Source of the DNA: an uncultured Balneola sp.
GTDB taxonomy: Bacteria; Bacteroidota; Rhodothermia; Balneolales; Balneolaceae
Length of the DNA stretch: 64,000 bases
Assembly (NCBI GenBank): GCA_913058495.1
Contig: CAJXQC010000014.1
Span: forward strand, 1 to 64,000
Direction: 5' to 3'
Below the pieces are notes generated by a model. The model was not told the DNA's origin, searched no databases, and saw only the letters and a list, made by a program, of their open reading frames with translations. Of this stretch, positions 52,483-61,844 are shown one piece after another. Position numbers and translations under genes: made by a program. Positions within the stretch are counted from its first letter, which is position 1; every line of letters begins with the position of its first letter.

Positions 52483-53834
52483 TGGATGTAGCTAACAAAC
52501 ATATCGTTGTTATTGGTGCCGCCAGAAGTGGTATTGCTGCTGCTATTCTTCTTAAGACAAAAGGAGCTGATGTTTTTGTGTCTGATTATGGAATCATTAA
52601 AGAAGACTGGAAACAGAATCTTGTAAATGCCCAAATCGATTTTGAAGAAAACGGACATTCGGACAAAGCAAAACAAGGTGACTTTGTAGTATTAAGCCCT
52701 GGGGTTCCAACAGAATCACCATTAGTTCAGTTTTATCTGAATGAAGGGAAAAAAGTCTACTCAGAAATTGAAGCAGCAAGTTGGTTCACGGATCAAAGAA
52801 TTATTGCAACTACCGGAAGTAATGGAAAAACTACCGTTACTAACTGGTTGGATCATGTTTGGAAAACAGCTAAAAGAGATCATTCTGTTTCAGGAAATAT
52901 AGGAGTAGCTTTTTCAGATGTTGTTGATGGCTCAGGTGGCGACTTCATACTTGAGATCAGCAGCTTCCAGCTTGATCATATTGACACATTCAAGCCAACA
53001 ATAAGTTTGTTGCTGAATATCACTCCGGATCATTTAAACAGATACGGTAACAGTGTTGAAGCTTATGCTGCTTCAAAATTCAGAATTACAGAAAATCAGA
53101 CGGACGAGGATTGGTTCATATTCAATTATGATGATCCGATCATAAAAAGCCACGTGGAATCGCTTCAGAAAAAAGAAGACGCTCCAAAGTTATGGGCTTT
53201 TTCATACAACAATGAAGTGCCGGAAGGTGCTTTTGTACGCGACGAACATATCATCTTCAAATTCAACAACAAGGAAGAAACGCTTATGCCGGTATATGAA
53301 GTAGGCCTTAGTGGAAATCACAACTTGAACAACGGATTAGCAACGGCTTTAGCTGCTCGTGCGGCTGAAATTAAAAACGAAGCTATTCGCGAAAGTCTTC
53401 AATCTTTCATGGGCGTTGAACATCGTCTTGAGAAAGTAAAAGATGTCGACGGCGTGAAATATGTAAACGACAGCAAAGCTACTAATGTAAACGCAGTTTG
53501 GTTCGCTTTAGACAGTTTTCAAGTTCCAATGACATTGATTCTCGGTGGACGAGACAAAGGAAATGATTACAGCGAAATCGTTGATCAGATCAAAGAAAAA
53601 GTTCATACGATCATTGCAATTGGAGAATCAAAGGATCGGGTTGAAGATCAACTGGGTGAAGTGGTTCCAAACTTTGTAAAAGCTGAAAGTATGATGAAAG
53701 CTGTTCGTGCAGCTCAAAAAGTAGCGAAACGAGGAGAAGTTGTTTTGCTGAGTCCTGCATGCGCATCATTTGATATGTTCGACGATTACGAGCACAGAGG
53801 AAAAGTATTTAAAGAAGAAGTTTATAAGCTCTGA
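52482..53834 (+). CDS. murD: UDP-MurNAc-L-alanine:D-glutamate ligase MurD
   Basis: The ATG at 52482 shares its A with the mraY stop and yields 450 residues, a normal length; the frame is open further upstream inside mraY but should not be used. Motifs: HIVVIGAARSGIAAAILL, ATTGSNGKTTVTNWLDH, NITPDHLNRYGN, HRLEKVKDVDGVKYVNDSKATN and LILGGRDKGNDY. It adds D-Glu. A 115-bp repeat-bearing gap separates it from ftsW, the first break in tight packing. Confidence 0.96.
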   Translation: MDVANKHIVVIGAARSGIAAAILLKTKGADVFVSDYGIIKEDWKQNLVNAQIDFEENGHSDKAKQGDFVVLSPGVPTESPLVQFYLNEGKKVYSEIEAASWFTDQRIIATTGSNGKTTVTNWLDHVWKTAKRDHSVSGNIGVAFSDVVDGSGGDFILEISSFQLDHIDTFKPTISLLLNITPDHLNRYGNSVEAYAASKFRITENQTDEDWFIFNYDDPIIKSHVESLQKKEDAPKLWAFSYNNEVPEGAFVRDEHIIFKFNNKEETLMPVYEVGLSGNHNLNNGLATALAARAAEIKNEAIRESLQSFMGVEHRLEKVKDVDGVKYVNDSKATNVNAVWFALDSFQVPMTLILGGRDKGNDYSEIVDQIKEKVHTIIAIGESKDRVEDQLGEVVPNFVKAESMMKAVRAAQKVAKRGEVVLLSPACASFDMFDDYEHRGKVFKEEVYKL

Positions 53835-53839
53835 AGAGC

Positions 53840-53945
53840 TAAATGACAAAACCCAAACAACAAATGACAAACAAATTTCAAATACCAAACGCTGAAAATC
53901 CCAATGAGGGGTTAACTGTGATTTGCTATTTGAACATTGAAATTT
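53840..53945. repeat. Inverted-repeat insertion between murD and ftsW
   Basis: The stretch contains tandem-like AAATGACAAA/AAATGACAAACAAATTTCAA sequence, and AAATTTCAA (53873-53881) is inverted as TTGAAATTT (53937-53945). It has no coding character and ends 4 bp before the ftsW start. It resembles dispersed intergenic repeats, not a promoter. Confidence 0.5.
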
Positions 53946-53949
53946 ACGA

Positions 53950-55140
53950 GTGATATACACGAGTCCACATAGCAACCTCTCTAATATCATCGGCACCAGC
54001 CCGGAAGATATTGATAACCGTAAGCAAGGCAGCGATCGCTTTTTGTTGATGGCCGTTGTTGCGCTTATGATGTTCGGTGTACTTGCCGTGTATTCTTCTA
54101 TTGCTTACTTCGCTGAATCTAAGTCTACAACTGCATTTACTTTGATCACAGGACATATCATAAAACTTGGAATTGCTTTTGTTGTAATGCTGATCGTTTC
54201 GAAGATCAATTATCACACTCTGGCAAAATTCAGCCGTATTGGTATGGTAATAAGTTGGGTGCTTCTTGTAGCTGTTCTGATGTTTGGAACTGAACAATTT
54301 GGAGCAAAAAGATGGCTAAACCTTGGTGGTTTTACATTCCAGCCGTCCACAGTAGCAACGGTAGCTCTTCTGCTTCATATCTGTGTACTTCTCTCTGAAA
54401 AACAGGATTACGTCAAAGACTTCAAAAGAAGCTTTATTCCTATTATGGTTTGGGTAAGTATTACCTGTGCATTGATCGGTGTTCAGGATTTCAGCAGTGC
54501 CGGAATTCTATTCGGAATTTGTCTGATCGTAATGTTTATAGGTCGAGCCAGTACTTTGCAGTTGGGAACTCTTGTATTGATCGGATTTTTTGGCGGGATG
54601 TTACTCCTGAATCAATCTGAGAATCGTCAAAGCAGGATTGATAATTACATCACACAGGTTAAAGATATTGAAAGTACTAAGATCCTTCAGGGGTCGGGAT
54701 ATCAGGCACAGCAGGCACATATTGCTATCGCCAAAGGAGAATTTTTTGGAGTTGGAATAGGTAAAAGTTCACAACGTGACTTCCTCCCTGCTCCTTACAA
54801 CGATTTCATTTTCGCAATTATAGCCGAAGAATACGGAATTTTCGGTGCGATGAGTTTGATACTCATTTTCACTCTTATTTTGTTCCGTGGAGTGGTTTTC
54901 ATTTCCAAAAATGCAGAAGACACTCTTGGTTCTCTTCTGGCAATTGGCTGTACACTCACTATCGTTTTATATGGATTTGTAAATGCAGCTGTGGCAAGTG
55001 GATTACTTCCTGTAACCGGACTTCCAATGCCATTTGTAAGTTACGGCGGTACCAGTATGCTTTTTGCAGGATTGATGGTAGGAATCTTATTGAATATTTC
55101 GAAACATCATAAAGATCGGAGGACTATGTATTATGGATAA
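53950..55140 (+). CDS. ftsW: FtsW septal peptidoglycan polymerase (SEDS family)
   Basis: The 396-residue protein has about ten transmembrane helices and SEDS motifs: MMFGVLAVYSSIAYF, GAKRWLNLGGFTFQPS, GIGKSSQRDFLPAPYNDFIFAIIAEEYGIFG and the C-terminal LPVTGLPMPFVSYGGTSML. It polymerises lipid II with FtsI. The start is GTG at 53950, directly after the repeat; no ATG lies close upstream. It overlaps murG by 8 bp. Confidence 0.94.
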   Translation: MIYTSPHSNLSNIIGTSPEDIDNRKQGSDRFLLMAVVALMMFGVLAVYSSIAYFAESKSTTAFTLITGHIIKLGIAFVVMLIVSKINYHTLAKFSRIGMVISWVLLVAVLMFGTEQFGAKRWLNLGGFTFQPSTVATVALLLHICVLLSEKQDYVKDFKRSFIPIMVWVSITCALIGVQDFSSAGILFGICLIVMFIGRASTLQLGTLVLIGFFGGMLLLNQSENRQSRIDNYITQVKDIESTKILQGSGYQAQQAHIAIAKGEFFGVGIGKSSQRDFLPAPYNDFIFAIIAEEYGIFGAMSLILIFTLILFRGVVFISKNAEDTLGSLLAIGCTLTIVLYGFVNAAVASGLLPVTGLPMPFVSYGGTSMLFAGLMVGILLNISKHHKDRRTMYYG

Positions 55141-56233
55141 TCCGAGAATCTTAATTGCTGCAGGTGGAACCGGTGGACACGTGTATCCCGCAATTGCTAT
55201 TGCTGATGCTATTAAAAACGAAAATGCTGACTCTGAGATCTTATTTATAGGGACCAAAGATCATATGGAATGGAAAGCTGTTCCAAAAGCCGGTTATAAG
55301 ATCAAAAGTGTTTGGATCAGTGGGTTTCACCGAAGACTTACTTTAAAGAATATGCTGTTCCCATTAAAACTTGTGACGAGTATAGTTCAAAGTTTTGGAA
55401 TAGTGAGCTCTTTCAAACCTCAGGTTATGGTTTCTTGTGGTGGATATGCTGCCGGGCCGGTTGGCTGGGTTGCAGGAAAGCGTGGAGTGAATGTGGTGAT
55501 TCAGGAGCAAAACAGCTTCCCCGGAGTCACAAACCGAATGCTTGCTAAGTTCGCATCCAGAATATTTACAGCTTTCAAGGAAGCAGCGAAGTATCTGCCT
55601 TCTGATAAGATCGTGGAATCAGGAAATCCAACCAGAAACACTTTGGATAAGGTCGAAAAGAAGGTTGGACTCAACTCCTTCAACTTTGATGACTCTAAAC
55701 CGGTATTGATGGTTCTTGGAGGAAGTGGTGGAGCAAGATCGATCAATGAAGCGGTAAAAGAAAACCTTGATAAACTATCAGGTCTACAGGTGATCTGGCA
55801 GTGCGGAAGCCGGTACATCGATGCTTTGATGAAAGAAGTTGACTTAGAGAACAACAAGAATATTCGTTTAACAGCCTTCATAGACAACATGCCTGAAGCT
55901 TATGCTGCTGCCGACCTGATCGTTAGTCGCGCAGGCGCAAGTTCATGTTCTGAATTTATGATGACAGGAAAACCCAGTGTATTGATTCCTTCTCCAAATG
56001 TAGCCGGAGATCATCAAACACAAAACGCACAAAGCATGGTTGATGCCGGAGCTTCTGAATTATTGAAAGATATCGACGCAGTAAATGCTTTACCTGAACT
56101 GGTTCATTCATTGATCAAGAATCAGGAAAAATTGAAGGAAATGAACAAAGCTGCACTAAGGTTGGGAAAACCGGACGCAGCTAAGATGATCGCAAAAGAA
56201 ATTTTAGAACTCGCAAAATCGAAGAACAGTTGA
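55133..56233 (+). CDS. murG: UDP-GlcNAc:lipid I GlcNAc transferase MurG
   Basis: The 366-residue GT-B enzyme has ILIAAGGTGGHVYPAIAIADAI, VSCGGYAAGPVGWVAGKRGVNVVIQEQNSFPGVTNR, VLGGSGGARSINEAV and the UDP-GlcNAc loop SRAGASSCSEFMMTGKPSVLIPSPNVAGDHQTQNAQ. It makes lipid II at the inner membrane. The start lies inside ftsW, and the TGA overlaps the murC start. Confidence 0.97.
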   Translation: MDNPRILIAAGGTGGHVYPAIAIADAIKNENADSEILFIGTKDHMEWKAVPKAGYKIKSVWISGFHRRLTLKNMLFPLKLVTSIVQSFGIVSSFKPQVMVSCGGYAAGPVGWVAGKRGVNVVIQEQNSFPGVTNRMLAKFASRIFTAFKEAAKYLPSDKIVESGNPTRNTLDKVEKKVGLNSFNFDDSKPVLMVLGGSGGARSINEAVKENLDKLSGLQVIWQCGSRYIDALMKEVDLENNKNIRLTAFIDNMPEAYAAADLIVSRAGASSCSEFMMTGKPSVLIPSPNVAGDHQTQNAQSMVDAGASELLKDIDAVNALPELVHSLIKNQEKLKEMNKAALRLGKPDAAKMIAKEILELAKSKNS

Positions 56234-57663
56234 TGGAAAACAGAATTCAAACACAACCCGTATTTGGACGAACCAAACATATTCATATGGTTGGAATCGG
56301 TGGAATTGGTATGAGCGGGATGGCTGAGATCTTGATACAAAGAGGTTATAAAGTAACCGGTTCTGATGGCGCTTCGAATGAAACTACAGACCGTTTGAAA
56401 GAACTTGGTGCTACTATTTATCAAGGACACGCTCCTGAAAATATTGAAGGCGCCGATGTTGTGGTTTATACCAGTGCAGTTAAAGCAACTGAAAACGAAG
56501 AAACAAAAGCTGCTTTAGAAAATCGTATTCCTACTATCAAAAGAGCGGAAATGCTCGCTGAATTGATGAAGATGAAGTTCGGAATCGGTGTAGCTGGAAC
56601 TCATGGAAAAACTACTACAACTACCATGATCGGTCACGTGACTCAGGACGGAAATTATGATCCGACTATCATGGTTGGCGGAAAAGTGCATAGTTTTGAT
56701 AAAACCAATGCTGTTGTAGGTAAAGGTGATGTGATCGTTGTTGAAGCAGACGAGTTTGACAGAACATTCCTTCGCCTCACTCCTTCTATTGCTATTATTA
56801 CCAATATTGAAGCGGAACACTTAGACATCTACGATGATCTGGAAGATGTGAAAGGTGCGTTCATCGATTATGCTAACAAAGTTCCTTTTTACGGTGCTGT
56901 AATTGTTTGTCTGGATGACCCGAATGTTCGAAGTATTCTTCCTGATCTGGAAAGAAGAATTATCTCTTATGGATTAAGCCCTCAAGCTCAGGTTCGTGCT
57001 GTTGATATTCAAATGAATCAATTTACCAGCACTTTTACGGTGATGAATGATGATCAAAAACTTGGAGTAATCACTTTAAAAGCTCCAGGCGATCATAATG
57101 TGAAAAATGCCCTGGCTGCGGTAGCTACCGGAATTGAGCTAAATATTGATTTTAAACTGATCAAGCAAGGATTGGAACGCTATCAGGGTGTGTTCAGAAG
57201 ATTTCAGAAGAAAGTTGAAGAACAAGGCGTGATGGTAATCGATGACTATGCTCATCACCCAACAGAAGTTGCTGCAACTTTGAACGCAGCTCGCAAAGGT
57301 TGGCCTGATAGAAGAATTGTGGCTGTTTTCCAACCTCACTTGTATTCCAGAACTCAGGATCTGTATAAGGAGTTTGGTCTTTCATTTTCTGATGCAGAAG
57401 TATTGGTGATCACAGATGTATATCCATCCAGAGAAAAACCAATTGAAGGCGTAACCGGAAAACTGATCTCTGACACTGCTGAACAATACGGTCACAAGAA
57501 TGTAATCTATGTTGAGGACAAAGCAGATGTAACGGAAACTCTTAAAGAAATTTCAAAAGCCGGAGACATCATAATAACCATGGGCGCCGGAGATATTTAT
57601 AAATATGGCGAAGAATTCGCTAAAGAATTGGAAAGCGGAAACTATAAAACAGGAGCTAAATAG
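56233..57663 (+). CDS. murC: UDP-MurNAc:L-alanine ligase MurC
   Basis: The ATG at 56233 (TGATG with murG) gives 476 residues; a TTG one codon upstream is possible. Motifs: HIHMVGIGGIGMSGMAEIL, GVAGTHGKTTTTTMIGHV, VEADEFDRTFLRL, NIEAEHLDIY, VIDDYAHHPTEVAATL and FQPHLYSRTQDLYKEF. It adds the first stem residue. MurB does not follow, although some bacteria have it here. Confidence 0.97.
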   Translation: MENRIQTQPVFGRTKHIHMVGIGGIGMSGMAEILIQRGYKVTGSDGASNETTDRLKELGATIYQGHAPENIEGADVVVYTSAVKATENEETKAALENRIPTIKRAEMLAELMKMKFGIGVAGTHGKTTTTTMIGHVTQDGNYDPTIMVGGKVHSFDKTNAVVGKGDVIVVEADEFDRTFLRLTPSIAIITNIEAEHLDIYDDLEDVKGAFIDYANKVPFYGAVIVCLDDPNVRSILPDLERRIISYGLSPQAQVRAVDIQMNQFTSTFTVMNDDQKLGVITLKAPGDHNVKNALAAVATGIELNIDFKLIKQGLERYQGVFRRFQKKVEEQGVMVIDDYAHHPTEVAATLNAARKGWPDRRIVAVFQPHLYSRTQDLYKEFGLSFSDAEVLVITDVYPSREKPIEGVTGKLISDTAEQYGHKNVIYVEDKADVTETLKEISKAGDIIITMGAGDIYKYGEEFAKELESGNYKTGAK

Positions 57664-57666
57664 TTA

Positions 57667-58413
57667 GTGTCCGTCAACAGCACACATAGCGACGTGAAAA
57701 AGAGTAAGCTTCTCCCCTGGGCAACAGCGATCATGCTGGTTGTTGGAGTTGCTGTACTTGCGGCTGTCTATTGGAACAGAAATGTGACTGTTGATGAATT
57801 GTCATTTTCCGGAAATGTAATTACAGAGATCGAAGTACTGACAGAAGCTGCAAATGTAGAATTTGGAGTTCATCCCGACAGTCTGGATCTGAGTGTGATC
57901 GTTGAACGTATTGAAAAAGTAGATTATGTAAAAAGCGCGACTCCTTACATAGAACCAAATGGCGATCTGAATATTGAAATTACAGAACGAACACCTGTTG
58001 CATTACTTATTAAAGATGAAAAAAGAGCTTATGTAGATGCTGAAGGAGTAAAACTTCCGATTTATGAAAATAAGACGTTTGATCTGCCTTTGGTTTATGG
58101 GTTTGATGCTTCCACAGGTTCTGACACACTTAAAAGTGAAGCTTTCAAACAAATAAGCACTTTTTTAACGGAAGCAAAGCAAAATAAATTTGGATGGATG
58201 ACCATCAGCGAAGTGGCTTACAACAAAGAAGAAGGCGTTGTAGCACTAAGCCAGGAAAACGGAGTAAAGCTTTTATTCGGAAGTAATGACTTCCGAATCA
58301 AGCTTGAAAATTGGGAAGCTTTTTACACGGAAGTAATTCGGGTGAAAGGAATCCAAACCATGCAACAGGTAGATCTCAGATTTACCAACCAAGTGGTAAC
58401 AAGGGAAGGATAA
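57667..58413 (+). CDS. ftsQ: FtsQ-like division protein
   Basis: The 248-residue product has a short cytoplasmic N-terminus, one transmembrane helix (about 17-36, ATAIMLVVGVAVLAAVYW) and a POTRA-like domain (about 40-115, VDELSFSGNVITEIEVLTEAA, DYVKSATPYIEPNGDLNIEITERTPVALL), then the beta domain. The start is a GTG at 57667, 3 bp after the murC stop. It recruits FtsL/B to the septum. The call rests on layout and position. Confidence 0.88.
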   Translation: MSVNSTHSDVKKSKLLPWATAIMLVVGVAVLAAVYWNRNVTVDELSFSGNVITEIEVLTEAANVEFGVHPDSLDLSVIVERIEKVDYVKSATPYIEPNGDLNIEITERTPVALLIKDEKRAYVDAEGVKLPIYENKTFDLPLVYGFDASTGSDTLKSEAFKQISTFLTEAKQNKFGWMTISEVAYNKEEGVVALSQENGVKLLFGSNDFRIKLENWEAFYTEVIRVKGIQTMQQVDLRFTNQVVTREG

Positions 58414-58473
58414 GATATGAACATCAATCAATTTCATATAGAAAAAGCTTTTTCTCTTTTAAGAGATCCAGGA

Positions 58474-58574
58474 ACCCACCCCTCAATCCCCTCCGGTGGA
58501 GGGGAAGCTCTTTGGTCTAAATCAGAGAAAGAGCAACGAGTTTCTCCTCCAGGGAGGAGATTAAGAGGAGGGTC
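58474..58574. repeat. REPIN-like palindromic element between ftsQ and ftsA
   Basis: ACCCACCCCTCAATCCCCTC and following (58474-58505, hairpin CCCCTCC...GGAGGGG) recurs inverted at about 58543-58574 (GGAGGAG... with AGGAGGGT at the end). The centre also pairs: GCTCTTT (58507-58513) with AAAGAGC (58528-58534). Two inverted REP-like units around a short loop are the REPIN layout. It fills most of the 229-bp ftsQ-ftsA gap, and the short frame reading through it looks fortuitous. Confidence 0.7.
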
Positions 58575-58642
58575 AGGAAATACAGGTTCCACAAAAAATC
58601 TGCAATCAATTTTAGCAATCAACAAACAAAGCGGTATCAATA

Positions 58643-59902
58643 ATGTCTGAACAAGAAAATATCATGGTCGGTCTCGATATTGGGACTACAAAAATTTGCG
58701 CAATCGTTGCTTCTATCGAGCACGAAAGAATCAACATCCTTGGAGTTGGTAAAGCTCCCAGCGACGGTTTAAATCGTGGCGTGGTTGTTAACATTGATAA
58801 GACCGTAAACGCAATCAAGGACGCCATCGCACAGGCAGAACTCGCTTCGGGAATTCAGGTGAATTCTGTGAATGTAGGTATTGCAGGCGATCACATTCGA
58901 AGCATGCGTAGTAAAGGTGTGATCACCATTAACAACAAAGACAATGAGATCACCGCTCATGATGTAGAACGTCTTTTAGAAGACTGTCAGCGCATTATGT
59001 TGCCTACTGATCAACAAATTCTTCACGTAATCCCTCAGGAGTTTGTGGTTGATGGACAGGATGGCATCAGTGATCCGGTTGGAATGAGTGGAATGCGGAT
59101 GGAAGCTGAAGTTCACATCATTACCGGACTCGTATCAGCAGCAAAGAATATTTACAGATGTGTGGAAAGAGCAGGTTATCAGGTAGCAGACATTATCCTT
59201 GAGCCTCTCGCCTCTTCATATTCCGTTCTTGATCAGGAGGAGAAAGAAGCCGGAGTTGTATTGGTGGATATAGGAGGTGGAACTACAGACGTAGCCATTT
59301 TCCAGGATAATACCATCCGACATACAGCGGTTATCGCAATTGCAGGACAAAAAGTAACGGACGATATCCGACTTGGATTAAGCGTGCTCGACGATCAGGC
59401 GGAAACACTGAAAAGAAAGCATGGCGAAAGTTATGCGGACATGATCCAGGAAGACGAAGTGATCACCGTTCCGGGAATTGCAGGACGTCCACCAAAAGAA
59501 ATTACAAAAAGCATTCTTGCTAAGATTATACAGGCAAGAATGGAAGAAATCATGGAAATAGTTGGGATCGAGATCAAACGCAGTGGTTACTCTGAAGCAC
59601 TTAGTGCTGGAGTAGTTCTTACTGGCGGCGGATCATTGATCAAGAATATTTGTCCACTGGCTAACGAGATCTTAGGAATAGATGCCAAGATCGGGATTCC
59701 CTTGGGAATAACAGGCGGCTTAGTGGAAGAAGTAAACAGTCCAATTTACGCTACAGGTGTTGGTCTTGTAGTTCATGCTCTAAAAACAGGCATGGGCAAC
59801 AATCAAACAATGATGCCATCATCACAAAAAGGCGGAAAAAATATGGAACAGGTGATGAACAAGATCGCCGACCGTATGAAAAGTTGGTTCAAAGAACTTT
59901 AG
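58643..59902 (+). CDS. ftsA: Cell division protein FtsA
   Basis: The 419-residue actin-fold protein has ENIMVGLDIGTTKICAIVA, the SHS2-type 1C domain (VNSVNVGIAGDHIRS), VLVDIGGGTTDVAIFQDN and VLTGGGSLIKNI. A C-terminal amphipathic helix (MNKIADRMKSWFKEL) ties FtsZ to the membrane. It follows the repeat-filled gap, and ftsZ starts 60 bp later. Confidence 0.96.
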   Translation: MSEQENIMVGLDIGTTKICAIVASIEHERINILGVGKAPSDGLNRGVVVNIDKTVNAIKDAIAQAELASGIQVNSVNVGIAGDHIRSMRSKGVITINNKDNEITAHDVERLLEDCQRIMLPTDQQILHVIPQEFVVDGQDGISDPVGMSGMRMEAEVHIITGLVSAAKNIYRCVERAGYQVADIILEPLASSYSVLDQEEKEAGVVLVDIGGGTTDVAIFQDNTIRHTAVIAIAGQKVTDDIRLGLSVLDDQAETLKRKHGESYADMIQEDEVITVPGIAGRPPKEITKSILAKIIQARMEEIMEIVGIEIKRSGYSEALSAGVVLTGGGSLIKNICPLANEILGIDAKIGIPLGITGGLVEEVNSPIYATGVGLVVHALKTGMGNNQTMMPSSQKGGKNMEQVMNKIADRMKSWFKEL

Positions 59903-59962
59903 CAAACAGCAATCATCTACAAAAAACAATCCAGTAAATAAATACAAAAACAAGGAGTAATC

Positions 59963-61306
59963 ATGGCTAACCATAATACTCGATTCTTTTTCGACGAACA
60001 AAGCCAGGAAAACGCAAAGATCAAAGTGGTCGGCGTAGGCGGCGGTGGCGGAAACGCAATCAACAATATGATAAATATGGGTCTCGATAGTGTGGAATAC
60101 ATCGCACTTAATACCGATGCCCAGGCACTGAAAAACAGCCAGGCTGATGTAAAAATTCAGGTTGGAACCTCACTTACTAACGGTTTAGGAGCAGGAGCTC
60201 GTCCGGAAGTTGGCAGAGAAGCGGTTGAAGAAAACCGACACGAAATTGAAGAAGCCATCGAAACTGCGGATATGATCTTCGTGACTGCAGGAATGGGTGG
60301 CGGTACCGGAACGGGAGGCGCACCTGTAGTTGCAGGAATGGCTAAACGTAAAGGAATTCTTACCGTAGGAATTATTACTACTCCATTCGATTGCGAGGGT
60401 AAGATCCGTAAGAAATTTGCACTCGAAGGAATCACCGAACTTAAAAAGAACTGTGATACGGTCATCGTTATTCCAAACGAACGACTTCTGGACATCGCAG
60501 ACGAAAACACCACATTAATGGATGCTTTCGCTCTGGCAAATGAAGTTTTATATAACGCAACGCGCGGTATCAGCGACTTAATTCTAATGCCCGGCTTGAT
60601 CAATCTTGATTTTGCAGATGTTAGAACTACGATGACCGATGGTGGAGCGGCGATCATGGGATCCGCAACGGCCGAAGGTCCTGACAGAGCTGAAATTGCA
60701 GCTCGTTCTGCTATTAACTCACCGTTATTGGATGGCGTTAGTATTCGCGGAGCTCGTAGTGTTCTTGTTAATATCAGCGCAGGTTCTGCTCTTGGTATGC
60801 GCGAGACAACGACTGCAACCAGCATTGTTCAGCAGGAAGCAGGTGACAACGCAGAGATCATCTTAGGTACTGTTCTTGATGAAACATTTACTGATGAGAT
60901 CAGAGTTACGGTAATTGCTACAGGTTTTGATCTTGCCGAAGACAGAACTACTGCGAAAGTTGCTCCGAACGCTACTGCTGGTTTAAACAAAGCAGCAGAA
61001 AACGCTTTAAATAATCAGCAGGTAAAACCACAAGGAGTTCCAAGTAGAATTGCTCGTACTCCTAGCGATTATTACAAAGGAGAAGGAAATCTTAAGAAAT
61101 TGGATACGCCTTCTTACCTGCGCCGAGATCTTTCTGTTCGACAAGAAGAACAGGAATCTGAAGAGGAGCAGGAAAGTTATCGCGCTGAAGAGCCTAAGCA
61201 AGAAACGAAAAGTAGAGATAATATCGCTCCGTTCCAAAGCAGAACAGAGCGTATTCAAAAAGACGATTCTGATCAGCCCGCATTCTTGCGCAAGATCATG
61301 GATTGA
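59963..61306 (+). CDS. ftsZ: Cell division GTPase FtsZ
   Basis: The 447-residue tubulin homologue has IKVVGVGGGGGNAINNM, NTDAQAL, the GTP signature GMGGGTGTGGAPVVA, the T7-loop region LINLDFADVRTTM, a variable linker (about 340-430) and the C-terminal peptide DQPAFLRKIMD, which binds FtsA. A good Shine-Dalgarno (AAGGAG at 59952-59957) precedes the ATG. It is the last gene of the cluster. Confidence 0.98.
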   Translation: MANHNTRFFFDEQSQENAKIKVVGVGGGGGNAINNMINMGLDSVEYIALNTDAQALKNSQADVKIQVGTSLTNGLGAGARPEVGREAVEENRHEIEEAIETADMIFVTAGMGGGTGTGGAPVVAGMAKRKGILTVGIITTPFDCEGKIRKKFALEGITELKKNCDTVIVIPNERLLDIADENTTLMDAFALANEVLYNATRGISDLILMPGLINLDFADVRTTMTDGGAAIMGSATAEGPDRAEIAARSAINSPLLDGVSIRGARSVLVNISAGSALGMRETTTATSIVQQEAGDNAEIILGTVLDETFTDEIRVTVIATGFDLAEDRTTAKVAPNATAGLNKAAENALNNQQVKPQGVPSRIARTPSDYYKGEGNLKKLDTPSYLRRDLSVRQEEQESEEEQESYRAEEPKQETKSRDNIAPFQSRTERIQKDDSDQPAFLRKIMD

Positions 61307-61430
61307 TCTGTTTTTGGTTTACTGATTCTATGAGTTGCCTTGGAAAGGTGTCTCTTGAATCATGATTTTTTTACTGGATTATAGTTGCTGCTCACTTTTG
61401 GTGAGACGGCTATAGATTGCTAACAACAAG

Positions 61431-61461
61431 AGAAGCCTCTGGATAAGGGGCTTCTTTTTTT
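61431..61461 (+). terminator. Intrinsic terminator after ftsZ
   Basis: AGAAGCC (61431-61437) pairs with GGCTTCT (61449-61455), followed by a T run to 61461. It is 125 bp after the ftsZ stop and is the first strong terminator behind the cluster. A smaller hairpin, CTCAC-TTTTG-GTGAG, lies at 61391-61405. Confidence 0.8.
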
Positions 61462-61641
61462 GATCGCTGATTTCGCTGATTTCTTCTCATCGGGCTAGCG
61501 CCCATGCTCGTTTACTTTATTCCCCATGTTCGTACCAATTCAATATCCTCTCACTATGAACGAATGTGAGAAGTCTAAAAATTCAGATTCAAAAAGACAA
61601 CCCTTAGATGTCTCCCTTCGGTTCGACATGACAGAGCCGAG

Positions 61642-61752
61642 TTTGTCATTTCGAGATGAATGAAGGCACAGCCTGAATGACCGAGAAATCTAACAATCTA
61701 CTGAATTGCATCGACTATCTTTAGATTTCTCAAATGCGTTCGAAATGACAAA
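61642..61752. repeat. 111-bp palindromic repeat (GTCATTTCGA family)
   Basis: The ends TTTGTCATTTCGA (61642-61654) and TCGAAATGACAAA (61740-61752) are perfect 13-bp inverted repeats. Nested inside, GAGAAATCT (61683-61691) pairs with AGATTTCTC (61723-61731). It lies in the 567-bp non-coding region 61307-61873, which otherwise holds the ftsZ terminator and a related partial motif (CGGTTCGACATGACA, about 61619-61633). Confidence 0.7.
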
Positions 61753-61844
61753 GGCCTTGTTATATTAATCCGACCCTAAAGGGTCTCCTTGTTTAAGGCT
61801 TTAACAAAAAAGACGTTCCCTTATGACTAAGAAGCCAAATTCAC

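Noticed and set aside
51346-57663. Missing murF and ddl as a sign of rearrangement
   Set aside because: As far as I know, Bacteroidota-type dcw clusters normally lack murF and ddl here, so this is ordinary for the lineage.
58417-58650. 77-residue forward frame between ftsQ and ftsA
   Set aside because: Most of it is translated REPIN-like sequence (Pro/Gly/Arg runs), and the other strand is open too. I see no protein-like pattern beyond chance.
60157-60825. 222-residue antisense frame opposite ftsZ
   Set aside because: It is a low-complexity Ser/Ile/Arg-rich shadow of a strongly conserved gene and shows no independent motifs.
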